Positions 6,998 through 14,213 of a stretch of 32,625 bases of DNA are shown here, piece by piece (position 1 is the first letter of the stretch; each line of letters starts with the position of its first letter). Both the position numbers and the translations under genes were made by a program. The notes under the pieces are model-generated. The model worked only from the letters and a program-made list of their open reading frames with translations. It did no database searches and was not told the DNA's origin. The DNA comes from Candidatus Liptonbacteria bacterium (GTDB lineage Bacteria > Patescibacteriota > Minisyncoccia > UBA6257 > 2-01-FULL-56-20): the NCBI GenBank assembly GCA_016186635.1, contig JACPLI010000008.1, positions 1-32,625 of the forward strand, given 5' to 3'.

Positions 6998-8866
6998 ATG
7001 TCCAAAAAATATATCGCAGCGTTTGTGGGTTTCGCGGTCGTAAGCAGTTTGTTTTTGAGCGTCGGCGTCTCGCACGGCGATACGAACACCGCACTCGCCT
7101 ATCTGAAGTCAAAGCCGCTCACGGCGTGGACGATTATGGCGCTCACTGCGGCGGGAGAATCCCCCGCGCTTGATTCGCTCAAATCAGTCTCAAGCGAAAA
7201 AGCGATTGACTACGAAGCGCCGATATTGGCGCTCACCGCCGCAGGCAAAGACCCGCGTACGTTCGGCGCGACAGATTACGTCGCGAAACTCAAGAGCTTC
7301 TCGGACGGGACCCAGCTCGGCGACGCGACAACTTTGAACGATGACATATTCGGCATTCTTGCGCTTCTCTCTGCGGGAGAGGAAAAAGAGAGTGCCTCGG
7401 TCTCGAGCACACTCCGCTTTGTGCTAAACCACCAGAATAGCGACGGGGGCTGGGGCTATGCCGTAGGCGGGGCAAGCGATACTAATACCACTGCCGCGGC
7501 AGTGATGGCGCTCCGCGCGGCGGGCACTCCTGCACCCGACACCTCGATTACCAAAGCGCTTGACTACCTCAAGTCCGCGCAAAATGGCGACGGCGGATTT
7601 CCCTATGACCCAAAGAGCGCCTGGGGCACGGACTCTGACGCTTCCTCGGACGCGTGGGTAATCATGGCAATAAAAAGCGCAGGGCAGGACCCTGCGGCGT
7701 GGCAAAAGGACAGCAAATCGCCCCTCGCAAACCTCGCCACATTCGCGGATGCCTCCGGTTTCTACCGCTACCAGCAAGGCGCCTCCGAGGATTCTTTCAG
7801 CCCCACCACCACCTCCTACGCGGTGATTGCGCTCGCCAACAAATTTTTCCCTCTCCGCGTGCTCGCTCCCACCGCCCCAGTACCCGTCCATTACTCCTAC
7901 CGCATCGAAGGCAAAACACAGGAGCTTTGCGCGGGAGAATCGGATGGCGTAACCGCGCTAGAATCCGTGCGTGCCGCCGCCGACGCCTGCGGCATCACCT
8001 ACCACATTCAGGAATCAAGCATCGGTTCTTACGTGGACGAAATCGCCACCGAAAAAGCCGCGGGCGCCTCCGGCTGGATGTATGCGGTGAAAAACGAGCT
8101 GCCGAGCGTGGGCGCGGGCGACTACAAACTCGCCGCGAACGACGACATCATCTGGTACTACGGCGCCTATGGCGACGAACTCCTCCGGCTTACGCTCGAC
8201 GCCACGAGCACCGCCGCAGGCACGCCCATCTCGGGCAAAGTGGAAACGTACCACGCTCACGCCTGGGCGCCCTTCGCGGGCGCCGCGGTTCTCGCGGGGA
8301 ATACCTCGACCACAACCGATGTAGCAGGAAAATTCTCACTCTCGCTCCCCGAAGGAATTCACTCACTTTCCGCGGAGGCGGCAAATCACGTGCGGAGCAA
8401 CACGGAAAAAGCGGCGGTGGGTGAACCGGACGCAACTGCGATTCCCTTAAGTGTGACGATTGCAACGAGCACCGGCGGCAACGGCCCCTCGGCAGGCTCG
8501 GGGTCTGCGAGCGGTGGGGGTGGCGGAACCGGCAGCGTAATCCAGGGCATATCCATCACGGTGGAAACGGGCACTACGGAAAGCGGGCTTGATTTCGGTT
8601 CGCTGGGCGGGGGCGGCGCGCAAAAGAAAACGATTACGCTCAAAAACAAAGGGCAGAAAAAACTTGCGATGCAGGCGGCGGTAAGCGGGGATGACGTGTT
8701 CCGAAGCTATCTCTTCCTCGACGGGAAAACCTGGCGCGTCTACCACGCGGCGGTGGAGCCCGGCGGAACCGTCGCGCCCGAAACCTCGCTCCGCATCCCC
8801 GCCTCGTACCCCGCGCCCGGCGCGAAAAAAGGAGCGCTGGTCTTTTGGGCGGTACCGGTGGAGTAA
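6998..8866 (+). CDS. Secreted transcobalamin-like protein (helical barrel + DUF4430)
   Basis: 622 aa. The signal peptide is about 1-27. Residues about 30-285 carry repeats of the prenyltransferase/squalene-cyclase type (AYLKSKPLTAWTIMAL, QNSDGGWGY, AQNGDGGFPYD), the alpha/alpha barrel shared with cobalamin carriers. Residues about 295-392 match DUF4430, the C-terminal domain of transcobalamin and intrinsic factor (GSYVDEIA...SGWMYAVKNE..SVGAGDYKL..NDDIIWYYG), with C311 and C331 able to pair. A carboxypeptidase-regulatory-like beta domain (about 398-475), a Gly/Ser linker and a last beta domain follow. There is no C-terminal membrane segment. A cobalamin riboswitch lies upstream and the next gene (8870) follows after 3 nt. 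The role as B12 capture at the surface is inferred from domain pair plus riboswitch. Confidence 0.85.
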   Translation: MSKKYIAAFVGFAVVSSLFLSVGVSHGDTNTALAYLKSKPLTAWTIMALTAAGESPALDSLKSVSSEKAIDYEAPILALTAAGKDPRTFGATDYVAKLKSFSDGTQLGDATTLNDDIFGILALLSAGEEKESASVSSTLRFVLNHQNSDGGWGYAVGGASDTNTTAAAVMALRAAGTPAPDTSITKALDYLKSAQNGDGGFPYDPKSAWGTDSDASSDAWVIMAIKSAGQDPAAWQKDSKSPLANLATFADASGFYRYQQGASEDSFSPTTTSYAVIALANKFFPLRVLAPTAPVPVHYSYRIEGKTQELCAGESDGVTALESVRAAADACGITYHIQESSIGSYVDEIATEKAAGASGWMYAVKNELPSVGAGDYKLAANDDIIWYYGAYGDELLRLTLDATSTAAGTPISGKVETYHAHAWAPFAGAAVLAGNTSTTTDVAGKFSLSLPEGIHSLSAEAANHVRSNTEKAAVGEPDATAIPLSVTIATSTGGNGPSAGSGSASGGGGGTGSVIQGISITVETGTTESGLDFGSLGGGGAQKKTITLKNKGQKKLAMQAAVSGDDVFRSYLFLDGKTWRVYHAAVEPGGTVAPETSLRIPASYPAPGAKKGALVFWAVPVE

Positions 8867-8869
8867 ACG

Positions 8870-9463
8870 ATGACTATGACTATAACGATGACGAAGGAGA
8901 TAAAATCAATTTGGGGAAGTCCGACTTCCTTAAGGAAGTCGGACTTCCTTACATTGATCGCGTTTGCAGGATTATTTATCCTCACGTCGCAAGCGCACGC
9001 CATCGGCATTACCGTGCTTCCTTCGGAGCTGAACGTAAAAACGCCACGCGGGACAGAAGCAGTCGCACGCCTCACCATCCAAAACCCTTCGCGCGAAGTG
9101 GCAGTGTTCGAAGTCTACCCCGATGACCTCGACTCGCTCATCACGCCCATCCCCTCGCGCTTCACGCTCGAGTCCGCCGAGTCCCGCACAATTGAAATAA
9201 AATTCGCCGCCAAACGGGAGGGAGTTTACACCACAAACCTCTCGGTGCTCGCCCGCCCCCTCACGGACCCCCTGCTCGGCATCGGGAGCGGCGTCAAAAT
9301 CCCGATTATATTCACCGTAACCGCGCCGCAAACATTCGCGCTCGCATCCCTCATTTCGCTCAACTCGCCGTGGGGACTCGCTACTATCGGAATTGCACTC
9401 GCCGCAATTTTGATCTACGCGTTACGCCGTGCATTCCAAAAGCGCGCCGCGGAACGGTATTAG
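8870..9463 (+). CDS. Membrane-anchored beta-sandwich protein, partner of the transcobalamin-like protein
   Basis: 197 aa. A signal sequence (about 26-44, LTLIAFAGLFILTSQAHA) is followed by an Ig-like domain (ITVLPSELNVKTPRGTEAVA...IQNPS...) resembling the DUF916 type, and one C-terminal membrane helix (about 163-185) with a basic tail. It starts 3 nt after the stop of the transcobalamin-like gene, so the two are probably co-transcribed under the same riboswitch. It could anchor or dock the secreted B12 binder, which is inference. The N-terminus is odd: MTMTITMTKEIK comes from an ATGACN repeat and GSPTSLRKSDF from a 30-bp palindrome. The true start might be further in; the AAGGAG at 8894 is placed for a start near 8907. 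Confidence 0.75.
   Translation: MTMTITMTKEIKSIWGSPTSLRKSDFLTLIAFAGLFILTSQAHAIGITVLPSELNVKTPRGTEAVARLTIQNPSREVAVFEVYPDDLDSLITPIPSRFTLESAESRTIEIKFAAKREGVYTTNLSVLARPLTDPLLGIGSGVKIPIIFTVTAPQTFALASLISLNSPWGLATIGIALAAILIYALRRAFQKRAAERY
8917..8946. repeat. 30-bp perfect palindrome in the signal-peptide coding region
   Basis: AAGTCCGACTTCC-TTAA-GGAAGTCGGACTT is a perfect inverted repeat. It is in frame and supplies the basic n-region before the hydrophobic part of the signal sequence of the 8870 gene. It directly follows an ATGACN run. Confidence 0.85.
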
Positions 9464-9465
9464 CT

Positions 9466-9494
9466 AATCTTCGGCAACCGGATTGCCTAAGATT
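9466..9494. terminator. Bidirectional terminator between convergent genes
   Basis: AATCTT-C-GGCAA (9466-9477) pairs with TTGCC-T-AAGATT (9483-9494) around a 5-nt loop. T-rich sequence follows on the plus side. It overlaps the 3' end of the DoxX-like gene and follows the plus-strand stop at 9463. Confidence 0.6.
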
Positions 9495-9888
9495 GATTTC
9501 TTCCCCGAGCAGAGAACCACTCGCGGAGCGAGCGTGGCCACCCCATAAGAAAAAGCAATGCAAGCGGCGCACCCCAGTTTGCCCACCGCTCGACGAAATC
9601 CCACCACGACTCTCCCATGATGGGCCGTACGAGTGCCGTCCAGAATCCCCAGAACGCCATCCAAAGGAGCGCCCACGGCAGGGGCTTTATGAGCACGAGG
9701 AGCGCAAAGAGTACATCCATGACTCCCACCGCGAAGAGCACCTGCGCCGCCGCTCCCGCATCCACCGAGAGGAACCGCTCAATCCATCCCACCCACTGCG
9801 CCTTCCCTTGAAGCGCAAACGCCCCGTGCCCCAGAAACTCCCCCGCAACCGCGATACGCAAGACCCATCCCACTAAAGAACTCTGCAT
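9487..9888 (-). CDS. DoxX-like small membrane protein
   Basis: 133 aa with four hydrophobic segments (LRIAVAGEFLGHGAFAL, AAQVLFAVGVMDVLFALLVL, LPWALLWMAFWGFWTALV, WANWGAPLALLFL). The layout and the GEFLGHG start resemble the DoxX/DoxD-type family. The family function is mixed (quinone or redox links) and gives no clear role here. It is the last gene of the arsR-nrdJ-cobO-ECF run, with one base between it and the previous stop. A role in cobalamin uptake is possible only by position. Confidence 0.6.
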   Translation of the reverse strand: MQSSLVGWVLRIAVAGEFLGHGAFALQGKAQWVGWIERFLSVDAGAAAQVLFAVGVMDVLFALLVLIKPLPWALLWMAFWGFWTALVRPIMGESWWDFVERWANWGAPLALLFLMGWPRSLREWFSARGRNQS

Positions 9889-9889
9889 T

Positions 9890-10417
9890 TTATTGCACTC
9901 CTATTACTGCAACGTCGCTCGACGTGCGACGTTCTTCCGACGTAATCCACGCGTAGACCAAGGGGCTCACCGTCACCGCAAACACGGTGTTCCCCAGAAG
10001 GTGGAGCATGGTAAAAGGAATCTGCCCCGCAACTGCCGCAACAAACGATTGCCCAAAGAAGAGCGGCCCCACGGTAAGCCCTGTCAAAGCGTCGTACACA
10101 AGCGTACCGATGATTGCATACGCAAAGTAAGACGCGCGCGAACTTTCACGGTTGCGCAAAAACAAATACGCGCCCGCGCCCACGAGCCCGTAGGAAGACG
10201 CGGTGATAAGCGACCACACGCCCGCCGTGCCGGTCACGATGTCAAAGAGAAAAATACTCGCCGCGCCAAAGAGAAACCCGCTCATGGCGCCTCCTCGCTT
10301 CGCAAACGGCATCGCAGTCGCAAGAATCGGCTCCACATTCGGCGCCCGCCAAGGCAAAAGCCGCACCGCAAGGCACCCGAGGAGTGCCGCACCATATTTC
10401 CAATCCAATCTCCGCAT
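9890..10417 (-). CDS. ECF transporter S component, candidate cobalamin or corrinoid binder
   Basis: 175 aa with about five or six membrane segments. The pattern LGCLAVRLLPWRAPNVEPILATAMPFAKRGG...GFLFGAAS fits the S (substrate-binding) subunits of energy-coupling-factor transporters of the DUF6580 type. Family members differ in substrate, so sequence alone does not tell. The gene is directly downstream of the adenosyltransferase gene in the same operon as B12-dependent ribonucleotide reductase, which points to cobalamin or a corrinoid. No EcfT or EcfA gene is in the window; a shared module elsewhere in the genome would have to supply them. Confidence 0.65.
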   Translation of the reverse strand: MRRLDWKYGAALLGCLAVRLLPWRAPNVEPILATAMPFAKRGGAMSGFLFGAASIFLFDIVTGTAGVWSLITASSYGLVGAGAYLFLRNRESSRASYFAYAIIGTLVYDALTGLTVGPLFFGQSFVAAVAGQIPFTMLHLLGNTVFAVTVSPLVYAWITSEERRTSSDVAVIGVQ

Positions 10418-10446
10418 GAGTTTGATAATTGATAATTGAAAATTTT

Positions 10447-10968
10447 CTAGTACTCCACCCCTTTCACCCCCATCACTCCCCCGGCATACGGGTGCTTCAC
10501 CTCCCGCATCTCGGTCACCAAGTCCGCTTCCTCGATGAACTCCGGCGCGGCATTCCGCCCTGTGAGAATTACATGCTCCACTTTTTGGTGCGCACGATGA
10601 AGCACCTTCTCCACGCTCTTCTCCGTGATAAGTCCGAGTGAGACCGCATTATTCACTTCGTCCAGAATTACCACCTCCCACTTCCCCGACTGGATTTCCT
10701 TGTCTGCAAACGCAAGCGCTTCTTGTGCCGCCTTCATATGCTCCTCGCGCGGCAACTTGTCTCCGAAAATCCCCACAAATCCCTTTCCCTTTTTTACAAT
10801 TTTAAAGTTAGGCCCCAAAAGTTTTGCGGAATCCTCCTCGCCGGAGTGCCATGGCCCTTTGATGAACTGCACCATAAGTACTCGCTTCCCGTCTCCCACA
10901 AGCCGCAAGGCCTGCCCCAACGCCGCAGTGGTTTTTCCTTTGCCGTTACCGGTGAAAACGAGAAGCAT
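10447..10968 (-). CDS. cobO: Corrinoid adenosyltransferase (CobO/CobA/BtuR type)
   Basis: 173 aa, slightly shorter than E. coli BtuR. The N-terminal P-loop TGNGKGKTTAALGQALR (about 6-22), VLMVQFIKG, and the VVILDEVNNAVSLGLI motif (about 94-109) identify the ATP:co(I)rrinoid adenosyltransferase family, which attaches the 5'-deoxyadenosyl group from ATP to cobalt. HVILTGRNA.PE and the end with KHPY..GV fit the family. It lies between nrdJ (27 nt upstream) and the ECF S gene. The product, adenosylcobalamin, is the cofactor of the neighbouring ribonucleotide reductase. Confidence 0.93.
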   Translation of the reverse strand: MLLVFTGNGKGKTTAALGQALRLVGDGKRVLMVQFIKGPWHSGEEDSAKLLGPNFKIVKKGKGFVGIFGDKLPREEHMKAAQEALAFADKEIQSGKWEVVILDEVNNAVSLGLITEKSVEKVLHRAHQKVEHVILTGRNAAPEFIEEADLVTEMREVKHPYAGGVMGVKGVEY

Positions 10969-10995
10969 GAGGTTTGGCTAATGGCTAATGGCTAT

Positions 10996-13734
10996 TTACG
11001 AACACGCTCCGCTTGTGCTCCCGCACTGGATGCACGTCTTACACGACCCGGTCTGTATGAGCATCCCGCCGCAGGCGCGGCACACGCTGTCCGCATACAC
11101 GCGCGCCGCACTCGCGGGCGCTTCAGCGGCAACAGTTTTTACCGCAACAGTCTGCGCGATAGGCATCGCGGGAACTTTCTCGTCCTGGTCAAGCCCTTTG
11201 TGCGGCACTTTGATACCCATTCCCTCAAGCTCGTCCGCAGAGAGAAAGCGGATGGCGAGGTAGCGGAAAATGTAGTCCGTGATGGAAGTCGCGACTTGCA
11301 CCTCCGGGTTCTTCGTAAACCCGGCGGGTTCATAGCGCCCGTAGGAAAACTTCTGCGCAAGCGTCGCGACCGGCACACCGTACCGGAGCGCGGTCGAGAC
11401 CACGATGGCGAAGGCGTCGAGGAGCCCCGCGAGGGTCGAACCCTGCTTCGACATTCGGATGAAAATCTCGGCGAGACCCCCGTCCTCAAACATGCTGTAG
11501 GTGAGATACCCCTCGTGCCCCGCAATCGAGAACTTGTGCGTCTCGGAGGGCCGCGTCGCAGGCAAGTGCCGCCGCGCCGGCTTCTGCTCTTTCTTCTGTG
11601 TGCCTTTCCCCTGCTCCGCGCCGGTAAAGAGCGGCTGGGCGGCTTTCGAGCCGTCGCGGTAGACGGCAAACGCCTTCAGTCCAAGCTTCCACCCCATCAT
11701 GAGCGCTTGCTCCACTTCTTCCACCGTCGTCTCGTGCGGCATGTTAAAGGTTTTCGATATGGCGCCCGAAAGGAAAGGCTGCACCGCCGCCACCATCTTC
11801 ACATGCCCCTTCCACGAAATGGAGCGAGTGCCCTTCGCGGGTTTTACCGCGCAGTCGAAAACGGGCAAATGCTCCTCCCGGAGCCCCGGCGCTCCCTCTG
11901 CGGTTCCCCGCGCCTCGATATACGCGGCGATTGCCGCGCGCTCCGCCTCCCCATACCCCACCGCGCGCAGGGCGTCGGAGACCACGTTGTTCACAAATTT
12001 CATCATACCGCCGCCCACAAGCCGCTTCATTTTAACAAGCGCGAACTCCGGCTCCACGCCGGTCGTCACGCAATCCATCATGAGCGCAATCGTGCCCGTG
12101 GGTGCGAGGACGGATACCTGCGCGTTCCGCACGCCCCACCGGCGGGCGTCCGCAACCGCCCCGTCCCACGCCTCGCGCGCGCTCCGCACGATATCGCCAT
12201 CGAACGCAAGTGTGCCGTCCACTCCTTGAAGCGCATCACGGTGCATATGAAGCACCTTGAGGAGCGGCTCGCGGTTTTCCTGGAATCGCGCAAAGGGATG
12301 CATGTCGCGCGCGAGGTGCGCCGAGAAGCGGTACGCCTCGCCCGTCATAAGCGCGGTGATTGCGGCGGCGGTGTGCCTCGCCTCGTCCGAGTCGTAGGGA
12401 ATCCCCAGCGACATAAGCACAGCGCCCAGATTCGCGTAGCCCAGCCCCAGCTGGCGGAAGTCGTGCGCATTCTTCGCGATGCGGGGGGTGGGGTACGCCG
12501 AGCCATCCACCAGAATTTCCTGCGCGAGGAGCATGATGTCCACCGTGCGGCGGAACCCCTCCACGTCGAATTTTCCCTCCGGCGTGAGGTAATGGAGCAA
12601 ATTGATGGACGAGAGGTTGCACGCGGAGTTGTCCACGTGCATGTACTCGCTGCAGGGGTTCGAGCCGTTGATGCGCCCGGAGGCAGGGCACGTATGCCAC
12701 CGATTGATGGTCGTATCAAACTGGAGCCCGGGGTCACCGCAGTTCCAGGCGTTCTCCGCAATTGCATGGAACACGTCGCGCGCTTTATATGCGTCCGCTA
12801 CCGCGCCGTCCGTAATCCGCCGCGTCCGCCACGCCTCGTCCTGCTCCACCGCCTGCATAAACAGGTCTGTTACGCGCACGCTGTTGTTCGCGTTCTGGTA
12901 CTGGATGGAATTCCACGCGGGGTCGTTCAAATCGAACATATTGTAGCCCGCGTCAATCAGCGCCCGCACTTTCTTCTCCTCATCCGACTTCACGCGGATA
13001 AACCGCATGATGTCGGGGTGGTCCACATTCAAAATCACCATTTTCGCCGCGCGGCGCGTGGAGCCGCCCGAGGCAATCATCCCCGCAACCGCGTCTGCAC
13101 CGCGCATGAAGGACACCGGTCCCGACGAGTGCCCGCCGCGCGAGAGGGTCTCCTTCGTGGAGCGCAGAGGTGAAAGATTCACGCCCGCGCCCGAGCCGCG
13201 CTTGAAAATGAGCCCTTCGGTCGTAATCCACTCCAGGATGGATTCCATCGAGTCCTCCACGGAGAGGATGAAGCACGCCGAGCACTGCGGCTTCGCATCA
13301 ATTCCCACATTGAACCACACCGGGGAATTGAACGCCGCGCGCTGATGCACAAGCACATACGCAAGCTCATCGGCATACGTGTTCGCGCTCGCGTCATCGG
13401 CGAAGTAGTGAAACCGCAATCCCCATTCGCGCACGGTCTTCACCACCCGCCCTATCATCTGCCGGACGGAGGATTCCCGCTCTGCGGAGCCCACGCGCCC
13501 GCGGAAATATTTTGAGCCGGCGATCTCCGCCGCGTTCTCCGACCAGAATTCCGGAAACTCCAACTCGCGCTCTTCTGCAGCTCCGTTCGTGCCGCGCACC
13601 GTCACTTTCCTGGTCGTCCACGCCACTTCGTCGAAGGGATGTGTCCCTTCACGTGAAAAGAAACGCTCCACAAGCGGCGCGTGTGCGTTCTGATGCTGCT
13701 TCAGCGGCGCGGCGGGAACAGTCGCACGCTCCAT
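10996..13734 (-). CDS. nrdJ: Adenosylcobalamin-dependent (class II) ribonucleoside-diphosphate reductase
   Basis: 912 aa, full length. It makes deoxyribonucleotides from ribonucleotides using a radical formed from adenosylcobalamin. Visible features are the redox Cys region PQCSACF (C151/C154), the RGSGAGVNLSPLR and GG.SSGPVSFMRG blocks, the active-site motif NPCSEYM (N359, C361, E363) followed by the second redox Cys in DNSACNLSSINL (C372), the APTGTIALMMDC region, and a C-terminal Cys-rich tail (CRACGG...CKTCIQCGSTSGAC) typical of class II enzymes. No nrdB or nrdD is in the window. It begins 12 nt after the ArsR-type gene and is followed by cobO, so cofactor supply and use are in one operon. 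Confidence 0.95.
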   Translation of the reverse strand: MERATVPAAPLKQHQNAHAPLVERFFSREGTHPFDEVAWTTRKVTVRGTNGAAEERELEFPEFWSENAAEIAGSKYFRGRVGSAERESSVRQMIGRVVKTVREWGLRFHYFADDASANTYADELAYVLVHQRAAFNSPVWFNVGIDAKPQCSACFILSVEDSMESILEWITTEGLIFKRGSGAGVNLSPLRSTKETLSRGGHSSGPVSFMRGADAVAGMIASGGSTRRAAKMVILNVDHPDIMRFIRVKSDEEKKVRALIDAGYNMFDLNDPAWNSIQYQNANNSVRVTDLFMQAVEQDEAWRTRRITDGAVADAYKARDVFHAIAENAWNCGDPGLQFDTTINRWHTCPASGRINGSNPCSEYMHVDNSACNLSSINLLHYLTPEGKFDVEGFRRTVDIMLLAQEILVDGSAYPTPRIAKNAHDFRQLGLGYANLGAVLMSLGIPYDSDEARHTAAAITALMTGEAYRFSAHLARDMHPFARFQENREPLLKVLHMHRDALQGVDGTLAFDGDIVRSAREAWDGAVADARRWGVRNAQVSVLAPTGTIALMMDCVTTGVEPEFALVKMKRLVGGGMMKFVNNVVSDALRAVGYGEAERAAIAAYIEARGTAEGAPGLREEHLPVFDCAVKPAKGTRSISWKGHVKMVAAVQPFLSGAISKTFNMPHETTVEEVEQALMMGWKLGLKAFAVYRDGSKAAQPLFTGAEQGKGTQKKEQKPARRHLPATRPSETHKFSIAGHEGYLTYSMFEDGGLAEIFIRMSKQGSTLAGLLDAFAIVVSTALRYGVPVATLAQKFSYGRYEPAGFTKNPEVQVATSITDYIFRYLAIRFLSADELEGMGIKVPHKGLDQDEKVPAMPIAQTVAVKTVAAEAPASAARVYADSVCRACGGMLIQTGSCKTCIQCGSTSGACS

Positions 13735-13746
13735 GTGCGGTTTGCG

Positions 13747-14085
13747 TTAGAGCGGGCTCGCCACAGGGGCGGGCCCACTCCACAAGTCTTTAAGAATTCG
13801 GCACGGTTCCACAATCCGAGGATTTGCAATCGTGTAATAGACATTCAACCCGCTCTTCCGCACCCGCACCACCCGCGCGTAGCGCAAGAGCGCCAAGTGC
13901 TGGGACATGTTCGCTTTGGAAACGCCGAGAATCCTCGTAAGCTCGTCCACCGAAACCTCGTGGTGCTTTAAAATATTCAGAATCTCAAGCCGCTTCGGAT
14001 TCGCAAGAATTTTGTAGAGATGTGCGTTCCGCTGGTAGACCGCCTTGGGGAATGGAGACTTCGCTTTTGTTGTTGCCGTCTTCAT
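13747..14085 (-). CDS. ArsR-family winged-helix regulator
   Basis: 112 aa. The winged helix runs from LYKILANPKRLEILNIL to the recognition part VDELTRILGVSKANMSQHLALLRYARVVRVRKSGLNVYYTI. The metal-binding ELCVCDL motif of ArsR/SmtB is missing (EVSVDEL instead), and the only Cys is in EPCRIL near the C-terminus, so this is not an ordinary metal sensor. It is the first gene of the operon with nrdJ, cobO, the ECF S gene and the DoxX-like gene. A candidate operator lies between its own promoter and start codon, and again at the riboswitch leader promoter. The ligand is unknown; a corrinoid, a nucleotide-pool signal or a redox signal are all possible. Confidence 0.85.
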   Translation of the reverse strand: MKTATTKAKSPFPKAVYQRNAHLYKILANPKRLEILNILKHHEVSVDELTRILGVSKANMSQHLALLRYARVVRVRKSGLNVYYTIANPRIVEPCRILKDLWSGPAPVASPL

Positions 14086-14143
14086 AGTTTCGAAATTTCT
14101 TAACTACTTCTCCACTATACTCCCCGCGTGCCGCTCATGGCAA
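14083..14143 (-). promoter_or_regulatory. Promoter and candidate operator of the arsR-nrdJ operon
   Basis: On the minus strand, -35 TTGCCA (14138-14143) and -10 TATAGT (14114-14119) are 18 bp apart. The 13-bp CATAGTTTCGAAA found also at 6652-6664 lies at 14083-14095, between the predicted transcription start (near 14107) and including the start codon. Its centre TTTCGAAA is palindromic. Confidence 0.6.
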
Positions 14144-14213
14144 GCAAGAGAATTATCCACAGCACAAGAGCACATCCGCCAATGCCTCGCAATCACCCAC
14201 GACAGCACAACTG

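Noticed and set aside
6601-7089. 162-codon open frame on the minus strand
   Set aside because: It runs through the riboswitch and the start of the 6998 gene and has no gene-like features.
9487-9888. DoxX-like protein as the missing EcfT subunit
   Set aside because: It has four short helices and lacks the Ala-Arg motifs of EcfT coupling helices.
10723-13173. 816-codon open frame on the plus strand
   Set aside because: It is the complement of nrdJ and cobO. Its product is an Arg/His/Pro-rich shadow with no domain, while the minus-strand genes have all family motifs.
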